NCBI GenBank assembly: GCA_030950085.1
Contig: JAUZRW010000149.1
Coordinates: 1 to 38,907, forward strand
DNA: 38,907 nucleotides
Reading direction: 5' to 3'
DNA from: Anaerolineae bacterium
GTDB lineage: Bacteria > Chloroflexota > Anaerolineae > Aggregatilineales > Phototrophicaceae
Shown: piece after piece, positions 17,056 through 24,674 of the stretch
Layout of the letters: each line of letters opens with the position of its first letter
Position numbering within the stretch: position 1 is the stretch's first letter
Notes under the pieces: model-generated
Databases searched by the model: none
What the model was told of the DNA's origin: nothing
Seen by the model: only the letters and a program-made list of their open reading frames with translations
Translations under genes and position numbers: made by a program

Positions 17056-17151
17056 GGTGGTCGAAAGAAATTAAAATCTATTGTTGCACTGTAGGGGCAT
17101 GGCGCGCTATGCTCTTACGACAGAATTCTAAAAACTTATCGAAGGTTACTC

Positions 17152-17970
17152 ATGGACAAAGCAAAAAATCCCCCCTTATTACAACTGAACAATATCGAAG
17201 TGATTTATGATGACATTATTCTTGTCCTCAAAGGCATGTCGATTGAAGTCCCACACGGAAAAATTGTCGCTTTGTTAGGGTCAAATGGCGCAGGAAAATC
17301 AACCACACTTAAGGCGATTAGTGGTCTATTGAAACCCGAAGATGGTGAAGTCACAGATGGCGAAATCATTTATCAGGGCGCAGCCATTCATAATCGAGAT
17401 GCCGCCGAGATTGTCCGTAAAGGCATTTTTCAAGTGATGGAAGGTCGGCGCATCTTTGAGCATCTGACCGTCGAGGAAAATTTGCGAGCAGGCGGTTACA
17501 CCGTATCAAGTGCGGCTCTTGTCCGACAGAGGATTGAACTGTGTTACGATTATTTCCCCCCTTTGAAAACACGTCGAAATCATGTGGCTGGTTTTCTATC
17601 GGGTGGCGAACAGCAAATGTTGGCGATTGGTCGGGCATTGATGGCAGAGCCGACTCTGATGCTGCTAGATGAGCCGTCACTGGGACTCGCGCCCATGCTA
17701 GTGAAAGATATTTTCGATATTATTGCGCGTATCAACCGTGAACAGGGCATGACGATTCTATTGGTCGAGCAAAATGCGAACATCGCCCTCAGCATTGCGG
17801 ATTTTGCCTACATTATGGAAAGTGGTCGTGTGGTCTTAGATGGCACACCGGAGGAACTCAAAAATAATGCCGATGTCCGTGAGTTTTATCTCGGTTTGAC
17901 AGAAGTGGGGAAGCGCAAAAGTTATAAAGATGTCAAACATTATAAACGGCGTAAACGCTGGTTATCTTGA
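17152..17970 (+). CDS. livF: branched-chain amino acid-type ABC transporter, ATPase subunit LivF
   Basis: 272 residues. Walker A GSNGAGKST is at about 43-51, the signature FLSGGEQQMLAIGRALM at about 146-162, Walker B LMLLDEPSLGLAP at about 168, and the H-loop region reads LLVEQNANIALSIADFAYIMESGRVVLDG, typical of LivF rather than LivG. The C terminus has a Lys/Arg-rich tail (GKRKSYKDVKHYKRRKRW) longer than in most LivF proteins, which might contact acidic lipid or the partner. It is separated from the rest of the cluster by the SGNH gene and 423 bases of repeats, so it may need its own promoter. The HAAT importer has all five subunits with this gene. Confidence 0.92.
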   Translation: MDKAKNPPLLQLNNIEVIYDDIILVLKGMSIEVPHGKIVALLGSNGAGKSTTLKAISGLLKPEDGEVTDGEIIYQGAAIHNRDAAEIVRKGIFQVMEGRRIFEHLTVEENLRAGGYTVSSAALVRQRIELCYDYFPPLKTRRNHVAGFLSGGEQQMLAIGRALMAEPTLMLLDEPSLGLAPMLVKDIFDIIARINREQGMTILLVEQNANIALSIADFAYIMESGRVVLDGTPEELKNNADVREFYLGLTEVGKRKSYKDVKHYKRRKRWLS

Positions 17971-17997
17971 TATTTGTTGAACAAGGTTAAATTTAAG

Positions 17998-18019
17998 AGG
18001 GACACCTTATGATGTCCCT
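17998..18019. terminator. hairpin between converging livF and permease genes
   Basis: AGGGACA, eight-base loop, TGTCCCT: a perfect seven-pair stem 28 bases past the livF stop and 27 bases past the stop of the opposite gene. There is no clean T tract on the plus strand; the minus strand continues CTTAAATTT. It may serve as a weak bidirectional terminator. Confidence 0.45.
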
Positions 18020-18045
18020 TAACGCAACCGCAAGTTATGACAGTA

Positions 18046-20661
18046 TCACGCTTGCTTGTGTGTTGGTGGCGGTGCGGAAGTCGAAATCCACGTAAACGCC
18101 AGCAATAGTACGAGATAGCCAACTGCGCCAAGCCATGTGAGTGCGTTGCCATCGCCAAAGTACATCAAGAGTGATGCAACAACTGTCAAGATGGCGATAA
18201 TCAATAACACAGTTTGGTTAATGGGCGATTTAAGACCTTCGGACTTAGTTGCTTCTTGGTCTTTATCCAAAAAGCCTTGCTCAATGAGTCGCTGCCGCGA
18301 TTCTGGCTGAACTTCTGAATAGCCACCGCGCAAATAATTGAGTGTTTGGCGCATCCCAAATTCAATCCGACTACCACCGGGGCGTAGCAATATGACGGGC
18401 GTAGTGGTTTCTTTTGCAATAGCAATCGGCGTATTGCCAAAGAAGCGCCGTTTGAGCCACGTATCATGGGTTGCTCCTAGTAAGAGCAAATCATAGTCCT
18501 GAGATGCCTCAATAATGGGGCTGCGGCGGTCTGCACTCTCACGTATCACGATATTAACACTTCCCCGTTCTAATCGCACACCATCGACACGACGTTGCAA
18601 AGACCGTACTGCTGCGTCTTTATCGGCTGTTGGGGTATTGGGTGGGAGAACATGTAAGATATCTAAAGCGGTGTCATCACTGGCTGCATAGAGTTGTGCC
18701 GCTTGTAAGGCAAACGGGATTTGGTGTGGGTTAGCAATCGGAATCAAGATGCGCTGTGCTGGTTTGCCATCGGGTTGCAACATCATCAATTCACAACTGA
18801 TTTCATTAATCACCTTGTCGATATTGTGACCCAACATCGTGTTTTCTTGCGTACTCCGCCCACGCCAGCCCATCAATAACAAGTCGGCACGTTTTTCACG
18901 AACCGTATCAATAATGGCATCGGCAACGGTGCGTGCAACACGAATGACAAATTCGACAGGGACATCGGCATCACGAACCATAGCAACTGCTTTCTCGCGT
19001 AACTCTTCGCCGCTATCAACATATTCATAGGCGAGAGTGAGGGGTGTTGGCACCGGAACTGTGACGATATAGAGCAGAGTGATTTTGCCCTTGTTCATTT
19101 TAGCCGCCCGAATTGCAGGTTGTATCAGCGTTTTTAACGAATCGGGATTTGCGATAGGCACAAGAACACGATACGGCGCGTCTTCTTCTGGTCGTGTCAG
19201 TTCGGCATGTTGCAAGATAGGTGTACGGATCGCTTTTTGTTGGCGCGGTTTGGCATAGACATAATACAGCAAGAAGCCAACAGCCATCCAGACGATGGCA
19301 AAACCCCATGCAACCGGCGACAGATTAAAGAGCGATATTGCTAACAAGAGTTGCGCGACGATAGCGATAATCGGCACAATCGGGAAGAAAGGCATCAGAT
19401 AGCCATAGTTGAGTTCTTTGCCATATTTGCTGCGGATGGTAATCACAGCGAGGTTGACCTGCAAAAACAATAGCAGGAACATGATATCTGCCGATGCTGC
19501 AACCGCTTCAATGGGCAAAGTAAGTGCCACGAACAGTATTAATAAGCCCGTCCAACGCAAGGCTACATCCGGCGTGTGTGTTTTCGTACTGACTTTCGCA
19601 AAGCCATCCGGTAGCGATTTGTCGCGGCCCATAGCATATGAGACACGGGTTGATGAAAATGTGGTCGCATTCAAGGCGCTCATGGTCGATAACAGACCGC
19701 CTACCATGATGAGGAATGTTCCAAACGGCATAAATTGTGCCGCAGCACGGGCGATGCCGATTTCTTTTAACTCGCCAAGCCATTGGTAGATTGGAATCCC
19801 TTGTGGTGCTTGAACCGCTCCTATCACGACAAATGCCACCAGCATATAAATGGGGATAACGATTGCCAGCGATAAAAAGACGGCGCGGGGGATGTTTTTG
19901 CGCGGATTACGAACTTCTTCTCCGGCTTGCACAATGATTTCATAGCCCTCAAAGGCGATATACGTTAAGCCCATCGCACTGACAATGCCAATAATGCCTT
20001 CTGGTGCGAAGTTATCGAACTTATCGAAATTCACGGGGTTGCCAAAGATGACAAACAAACCGCTAATGATGAAAATGGAAATGATAATGATCTTCAGCAC
20101 CGTGACAATGTTACCTGCCATACCGGCTTCTGATGTGCCGCGATAGTTGATATACAAAAAGAGCAAGATAACCAGTGCTGCGAAGAGTTTTTGTACCAAT
20201 ACGGCTTCCGTTAGCTCAGAGCCGAAGGGTAAATTAATGGGCTGTGCTAGAAAAACGCCCCCTTCGCCGCCATCACCAAACAGAATTCGTATTAACTCGT
20301 ACACAAAGCCACCAAAGCCGACACCATAGAGACTTCCGGCTACGGCATGTGCAAACCAACTCATCCAGCCCGATAAGAATCCATTGGGACCGGGTAGCCC
20401 TTCTTTAACCCATAAATAGCCGCCACCTGCTTCTGGAATCGCTGAACCGAGTTCGGCGTAAACCATGGCGGTCAGAACAGTAATCACGCCATTTAATGCA
20501 AAGGCAAGTATCAACGCCGGACCCGCGACACCTGCGGCAATTCCGGTCAGTACAAAGATGCCTGCGCCAATCATCGCGCCAACACCAATCATCGTGATAT
20601 CAAATAATCCTAAACTTCGGACAAGTCCTACATCTCCGTGTTTTGCTTTTTCCTGACTCAT
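18046..20661 (-). CDS. APC-family amino-acid permease fused to two universal-stress-protein domains
   Basis: 871 residues. Residues 1 to about 470 form a 12-helix APC permease; the first helix carries the substrate-binding GVGAMIGAGIFVLTG, followed by AELGSAIPEAGGGYLWV and the helix-6 region GLTYIAFEGYEIIVQAGEEVRNPRKNIPRA. From about 495 to 635 and 640 to 765 lie two USP-like domains, with VLVPIANPDS, LLLMGWRGRS, ILIPIANPHQ and LLLLGATHDTW as the ATP-binding-type strands and loops. After an amphipathic segment come two further membrane helices (about 810-860). GAGAGG precedes the ATG. The USP modules are cytosolic and may gate transport by nucleotide state, an inference from related permease-USP fusions. 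It is a single gene, divergent from the MBOAT gene. Confidence 0.85.
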   Translation of the reverse strand: MSQEKAKHGDVGLVRSLGLFDITMIGVGAMIGAGIFVLTGIAAGVAGPALILAFALNGVITVLTAMVYAELGSAIPEAGGGYLWVKEGLPGPNGFLSGWMSWFAHAVAGSLYGVGFGGFVYELIRILFGDGGEGGVFLAQPINLPFGSELTEAVLVQKLFAALVILLFLYINYRGTSEAGMAGNIVTVLKIIIISIFIISGLFVIFGNPVNFDKFDNFAPEGIIGIVSAMGLTYIAFEGYEIIVQAGEEVRNPRKNIPRAVFLSLAIVIPIYMLVAFVVIGAVQAPQGIPIYQWLGELKEIGIARAAAQFMPFGTFLIMVGGLLSTMSALNATTFSSTRVSYAMGRDKSLPDGFAKVSTKTHTPDVALRWTGLLILFVALTLPIEAVAASADIMFLLLFLQVNLAVITIRSKYGKELNYGYLMPFFPIVPIIAIVAQLLLAISLFNLSPVAWGFAIVWMAVGFLLYYVYAKPRQQKAIRTPILQHAELTRPEEDAPYRVLVPIANPDSLKTLIQPAIRAAKMNKGKITLLYIVTVPVPTPLTLAYEYVDSGEELREKAVAMVRDADVPVEFVIRVARTVADAIIDTVREKRADLLLMGWRGRSTQENTMLGHNIDKVINEISCELMMLQPDGKPAQRILIPIANPHQIPFALQAAQLYAASDDTALDILHVLPPNTPTADKDAAVRSLQRRVDGVRLERGSVNIVIRESADRRSPIIEASQDYDLLLLGATHDTWLKRRFFGNTPIAIAKETTTPVILLRPGGSRIEFGMRQTLNYLRGGYSEVQPESRQRLIEQGFLDKDQEATKSEGLKSPINQTVLLIIAILTVVASLLMYFGDGNALTWLGAVGYLVLLLAFTWISTSAPPPTHKQA

Positions 20662-20892
20662 TCTACCTCTCTTGTATCTATTAGTGTGTCACATGCCTGT
20701 TTAGTGGTATGGCACACAGATTGATAAATGAAAGACAACATTTGGACAGTTTACCGCGAATTAAATATCCCTACTAGATTGCAAATGACATATTTTCCCA
20801 GAGTGCTTTGCAGATTTGGCTATCATACTGGCAACAAAATAGCTCTGTGATAAAATTGCGCCGTTATCAGTCTCAAGGATTAGTGAGCGCCT

Positions 20893-22323
20893 ATGTCATT
20901 TATTTCACCCGAATACATCATCTTTTTTTCTATCGTATTGCCCTTATTCTTTTGGATGCCACATCGCTATCGGTGGATGCTACTGCTTGTAATGAGCTAT
21001 TTCTTCTATGCCTATGGCAATATTCAGTATGTGCCATTGATTGCTTTTAGCACGATTGTAGACTACATCGCCGCACGGATGATTCATCGCAGTGAGGCAG
21101 AATCAGAACGCAGACTATGGCTTGCAGCAAGTATTATTGTCAATCTTGGTGTGCTATTTTTCTTCAAATACTTCAACTTTTTCAATGAGTCCAGTGCAGC
21201 CGTTCTGGGGTATACCCCATTCACACATAATCTAGTGCTGCCGATTGGTATCTCGTTTTATACCTTTCAGTCCATGTCTTATACGATTGATGTTTTTCGG
21301 CGCAAGATGGATGCTGAACCGCATTTGGGTATTATGGCAACCTATGTCGCCTTTTTCCCACAGTTGGTCGCGGGTCCCATTGAACGGGCGACGAATCTCC
21401 TGCCACAATTTCATGTCAAAAAATTATTCAATGAAGACCGTGCTGTTGCTGGATTGCAACAAATTTTATGGGGGTTTTTCAAGAAAGTTGTCATTGCAGA
21501 CCGAATAGCCATTTACGTAAATGCGGTTTACAACAATGTCGATGACCACTCCGGCTGGACACTGATAATAGCGACATTTTTTTTCGCGTTTCAGATTTAT
21601 TGTGACTTTTCCGGCTATTCAGACATTGCGATTGGCACAGCGAAAATCATGGGTTTTGACTTGATGCAGAACTTCCGCCAACCCTATTTCTCGCAATCCA
21701 TCCGTGAGTTTTGGACGCGCTGGCATATTTCACTTTCGACATGGTTTCGGGATTATGTCTACTATCCTCTGGGCGGTAATCGCGTGCCACTACTGCGAAA
21801 TCTATCGAATTTGCTGATTGTGTTTTTGGTCAGTGGATTATGGCATGGGGCAGGGTGGACCTTCGTGATTTGGGGCGCTTTACACGGGGCAGGTGTCGTG
21901 CTGATTGTTCTGTTACGGCACTTCAAAATTGAAATTATGTCGGGAAAATCGCTCTTGATGCTTGTTCTGCGCGTTGTGGTGACCTTCGTTTTTGTCGATT
22001 TTGCATGGATATTCTTCCGCGCTAATTCATTCGCTGATGCACAGTACGTTGTTTCGCATTTGTTTGTCTTTGATGGCTCGAATATCTTTGCCCCATTTGA
22101 AGGCGCACTGCTCGGTATTCAGACTGAGTTTTATCTGTCATTTGTGCTGATTGGTTTTTTGATACTGGTGGATGCCTTTGATGTTAAATTATCGTTGGAA
22201 CGTTTTCTCATCCGTGTGCCACTCGTGCCACGATGGGGCGCGTATTGGTTACTTGGCGCGGCTGTCATATTTTCTGGACTGTATGGAAGCGGCGCAGGGC
22301 AGTTCATCTATTTCCAATTCTGA
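20893..22323 (+). CDS. MBOAT-family O-acyltransferase (AlgI/DltB-like)
   Basis: 476 residues, about 10-12 membrane helices. Family signatures in order: PIGISFYTFQSMSYTIDVFR (about 117-136), FFPQLVAGPIERATNLLPQF (about 154-173), YCDFSGYSDIAIGTAKIMGF (about 236-255), FRQPYFSQSIREFWTRWHISLSTWFRDYVYYPLGGN (in parts, about 261-296) and GLWHGAGWTFVIWGALHG with the presumed catalytic His318. Such proteins pass acyl groups across the inner membrane to a glycan acceptor, usually with an SGNH partner such as AlgX/AlgJ, PatB or DltD. A candidate partner is the gene at 23064. Acceptor polymer is unknown. The ribosome site (AAGGATTAGTGAG) is loosely spaced. Confidence 0.9.
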   Translation: MSFISPEYIIFFSIVLPLFFWMPHRYRWMLLLVMSYFFYAYGNIQYVPLIAFSTIVDYIAARMIHRSEAESERRLWLAASIIVNLGVLFFFKYFNFFNESSAAVLGYTPFTHNLVLPIGISFYTFQSMSYTIDVFRRKMDAEPHLGIMATYVAFFPQLVAGPIERATNLLPQFHVKKLFNEDRAVAGLQQILWGFFKKVVIADRIAIYVNAVYNNVDDHSGWTLIIATFFFAFQIYCDFSGYSDIAIGTAKIMGFDLMQNFRQPYFSQSIREFWTRWHISLSTWFRDYVYYPLGGNRVPLLRNLSNLLIVFLVSGLWHGAGWTFVIWGALHGAGVVLIVLLRHFKIEIMSGKSLLMLVLRVVVTFVFVDFAWIFFRANSFADAQYVVSHLFVFDGSNIFAPFEGALLGIQTEFYLSFVLIGFLILVDAFDVKLSLERFLIRVPLVPRWGAYWLLGAAVIFSGLYGSGAGQFIYFQF

Positions 22324-22345
22324 TATAATGAGAATAACCTGACTT

Positions 22346-22435
22346 ATGGCGAACATTACAGATATTGAAAATGAAGCGCCAAAACGCCAAGAAAAGCGTA
22401 ACGCAGAGAAACGGAGAATCAGAGGCGCAGAGTAA
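22346..22435 (+). other. 29-codon mini-ORF in purine-rich repeat
   Basis: Encodes a very basic peptide beginning MANITDIENEAPKRQEKR and ending RIRGAE. It is aligned with the 16826 mini-ORF in both DNA and frame. No good ribosome site is seen. The DNA at 22375-22432 is the best-preserved purine-rich repeat in the window, so this is probably a repeat rather than a gene. Confidence 0.2.
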
Positions 22436-22437
22436 AA
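22375..22437. repeat. purine-rich repeat (GCCAAAACGCCAAGA / GCAGAG type)
   Basis: Consecutive imperfect units GCGCCAAAACGCCAAGAAAA, GCGTAACGCAGAGAAACGG and AGGCGCAGAG. It matches 16855-16890 at its left end and the reverse complement of 16921-16957 at its right end. Confidence 0.6.
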
Positions 22438-22496
22438 TAGTTCTTCATGCTGTTCTAAGTTTTTTCTGATGCTACATAAATTGTGGAGATGACATC

Positions 22497-23057
22497 ATGG
22501 TTCTGGATAGAAAACGTATGGCAGTCGATGATTTTGAGGATTTTGTCGATTTGCCTCAAAATAATGACAAATTATTTGAATTTATCGGGGGGGAGATTGT
22601 TGAAGTGCCTTCTAATCCATATTCGTCCAAAATTTCTGCACGAATCACTGTATTTATCGGTATGTACTTGCTTCAAAATGATATTGGTCATCTGACAGGC
22701 GAGGCGGGGGGCTATAAAGTTTCTGGCGAACGTTATACGCCGGATGTTGCCGTCATTTTATACGACAAACAAAAGAAACTCGCACGCAAAGGGTATAACG
22801 ATAATCCACCAGATTTAGCAGTTGAGGTCATGTCGCCATCGGATAATGATGATAAGCTACGAATTAAAATTACAAACTATCTCGCTGCTGGGACGATTGT
22901 ATGGGTTGTTGACCCCGACGAGGAAGTGGTCGAAGTCTATGAACTTGGAAAGCCTGTTCGCATTGTCGAGAAAACAGGCACATTAACAGTCGAATCTATC
23001 TTGCCCAGTTTTAAGTTAGCTGTGAAAGATATTTTCCCCCCAAAAGAGGATGATTAG
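22497..23057 (+). CDS. Uma2-family (DUF820) restriction-endonuclease-fold protein
   Basis: 186 residues. Family pattern: N-terminal FEFIGGEIVEV (about 27-37), a helix around ISARITVFIGMYL, YTPDVAVILYD with Asp83, then PPDLAVEVMSPSDNDDKLRIKITNYLAAGTIVWVVDPDEEVVEVY (in parts), in which Glu110 is the second acidic position of the PD-(D/E)XK-type core. Uma2 proteins occur in many copies in cyanobacteria and Chloroflexota; cleavage activity is presumed from fold and biological role is unsettled. GGAG lies eight bases before ATG. It separates the MBOAT gene from its likely SGNH partner and ends only six bases before the latter, so all three may be cotranscribed. Confidence 0.88.
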   Translation: MVLDRKRMAVDDFEDFVDLPQNNDKLFEFIGGEIVEVPSNPYSSKISARITVFIGMYLLQNDIGHLTGEAGGYKVSGERYTPDVAVILYDKQKKLARKGYNDNPPDLAVEVMSPSDNDDKLRIKITNYLAAGTIVWVVDPDEEVVEVYELGKPVRIVEKTGTLTVESILPSFKLAVKDIFPPKEDD

Positions 23058-23063
23058 TTCTTC

Positions 23064-24188
23064 ATGACACTGCTGCGAAAAATCGCACTCTATGCACTAC
23101 CATTTGCATTACCGTTTTTACTGCTGACAGGGGCATTGACCTATATTGGCGAGTCGTTGCCACTCAGCGAGGTGCTGCGTTTACAAGCCGGTGATACGCC
23201 TGTTTTGTATCGTGTCCGATACGGCAATCGTGACCAGCGTTATAAGCGCATGGCAGTTGACTATTTTCAGCCTGATGTGATGATGATTGGTTCATCGCGG
23301 GTGCTACAGTTTCGCTCCGATTTCATGAATCTCAACCCTGATGCTTTTTATAATGCGGCGGCTCCGGCATGGCAGTTGGGAGAAATTAGTCGTTTGTTGT
23401 TTACCATGAATCATCGACCCGATATGATTATTTTGGGCATTGATGATGCGTGGTTCAATGCCGATTATGGTGGCGACCCGATTGTGCAGCCGCCAACGTC
23501 TGATTTTGACCGCTTTTTTATTGTCAATCGGACAGTGATACAAGAGATATTAGACGGTGAAACGCTCGATTTGCGAAAATTGCTATCACGCGAAGAACCC
23601 GGTGGGAGTGGGGGACTTGCGCTTGGTTCACGGGCGATTATTGATGGACACGGTTTCCGTAATGATGGCAGCGAACAATACGGCGATTTTTTAGTAGCCC
23701 AGCATCTATGGCAGCCCAATATGCGTGGGCTACACATAGGCTGGTTTGAAGAAGGCGCGGAAATGTATGTGCGTGGCGATGTTGTTGATGATGAGGCGAT
23801 GCAGCAGTTACGGGCTATTCTCGACTTTGCACAAGAAAATGATATTCTCGTTATCGGACTCTATCCGCCGTATATGCCGTCGCTCTGGCAACGACTCGAA
23901 AACAGCGCCGACCATAGCTATTTGCGTGATGCGACAATAGAAGTCGAATCTCTATTCGCTGAATATGATTTTCCCTATTTTGATTTTCACAATGGGGCAG
24001 CTGTCGGCGCAACCGACGAAGACTTTTTCGATGGTTGGCATTCGTCGGAGCGCATCGCTGCCCAAATGTTCATCAATATAGCGCGTGAAGTCCCACAGCT
24101 AGAGCAGTATAGTGACCTTGACGCGCTACAAGAAATTGTCAACACAGCATCGGATACCTTCGGAGTGTTTCCATTTACGGCACAGTAA
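23064..24188 (+). CDS. SGNH/DltD-like membrane-anchored protein, likely MBOAT partner
   Basis: 374 residues with an N-terminal membrane helix (about 8-28), placing the rest outside. Block I is VMMIGSSRVLQF (Ser near 77-78), FYNAAAPAWQLGE gives the block II-like Gly/Ala turn, and the C-terminal FFDGWHSSERIA supplies the Asp323-x-x-His326 pair typical of SGNH hydrolases and DltD. The GSSR form is used by DltD and by the acyltransferase partners of MBOAT proteins. I infer it transfers or receives the acyl group delivered by the MBOAT protein. It starts six bases after the Uma2 stop with a poor ribosome site, suggesting translational coupling. The fold also allows a plain esterase. Confidence 0.75.
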   Translation: MTLLRKIALYALPFALPFLLLTGALTYIGESLPLSEVLRLQAGDTPVLYRVRYGNRDQRYKRMAVDYFQPDVMMIGSSRVLQFRSDFMNLNPDAFYNAAAPAWQLGEISRLLFTMNHRPDMIILGIDDAWFNADYGGDPIVQPPTSDFDRFFIVNRTVIQEILDGETLDLRKLLSREEPGGSGGLALGSRAIIDGHGFRNDGSEQYGDFLVAQHLWQPNMRGLHIGWFEEGAEMYVRGDVVDDEAMQQLRAILDFAQENDILVIGLYPPYMPSLWQRLENSADHSYLRDATIEVESLFAEYDFPYFDFHNGAAVGATDEDFFDGWHSSERIAAQMFINIAREVPQLEQYSDLDALQEIVNTASDTFGVFPFTAQ

Positions 24189-24228
24189 TCTATTTGATGA
24201 CTTTGCGCTGTTGCTATATCACCCTCAA

Positions 24229-24549
24229 TTAGCCCTTCATCATATACAAGAGCATGAGGACATCCGTTTGTGCTTCGATGCTATGTGGCAAACGCGGCGG
24301 CATATGTGACCATGCACCCGTTTTCACATCATGGCTATCCTCACCTAAAGTCACACGCGCCTCACCTTGGATGAAATGCAGCATCGCAGGGTAGGTGCTG
24401 GTATGCTCAGATAAAGACTGTCCGGCAGCAAAGCCGAACAACACAATTTTGACTGTTTCGTCTTCAAACACGGTGCGGCTCACAATGCTTTCTGCTTGGA
24501 TATCGACCATTTCAGTCATTGCGGATATGAGCGTATAAGGTGTGGTCAT
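24229..24549 (-). CDS. single-domain cupin protein
   Basis: 106 residues forming one small beta-barrel. Cupin motif 1 is represented by EHTSTYPAMLHFIQGEARVTLGE (in parts; one His and a Glu) and motif 2 by GAWSHMPPRLPHSI with the second His. Metal ligands are fewer than the classical set of three His and one Glu, so metal binding is uncertain. Such proteins act as small isomerases, dioxygenases or binding proteins; nothing here picks one. AAGGAG is ideally placed before the ATG. It converges with the SGNH gene, whose stop is 40 bases away, and lies downstream of the glycosyltransferase-like gene in the opposite direction of reading. Confidence 0.8.
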   Translation of the reverse strand: MTTPYTLISAMTEMVDIQAESIVSRTVFEDETVKIVLFGFAAGQSLSEHTSTYPAMLHFIQGEARVTLGEDSHDVKTGAWSHMPPRLPHSIEAQTDVLMLLYMMKG

Positions 24550-24674
24550 AATTCAGTCTCCTTAGTAATCAAGTAAATCTGCTAGGTAACTATCACTTAA
24601 AATTAGGGCGATATTCATCATTTTTGTGACATGATATCTCCTTGTTTGAATCGGATACTTTTGGCTTGCGTCAA

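Larger units (their letters stand above)
16729..17151. other. 423-base intergenic region of repeats inside the liv cluster
   Basis: No ordinary gene. In order it holds a CCCCCTC hairpin (16744), a 22-codon mini-ORF in purine-rich repeat sequence (16826), a second purine-rich string in the opposite orientation (16921-16957), MITE-like copy 3 (16960) and a degenerate GTAGGGGC hairpin (17091-17113). All four repeat families of the window meet here. Confidence 0.7.

Noticed and set aside
22324-22329. TATAAT after the MBOAT gene as a promoter for Uma2
   Set aside because: A perfect -10 hexamer but no acceptable -35 at 16-18 bases, and it abuts the MBOAT stop codon; not strong enough to list.
24112-24309. 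65-codon plus-strand open frame across the SGNH and cupin genes
   Set aside because: It overlaps the ends of two well-supported genes in other frames and has no ribosome site.
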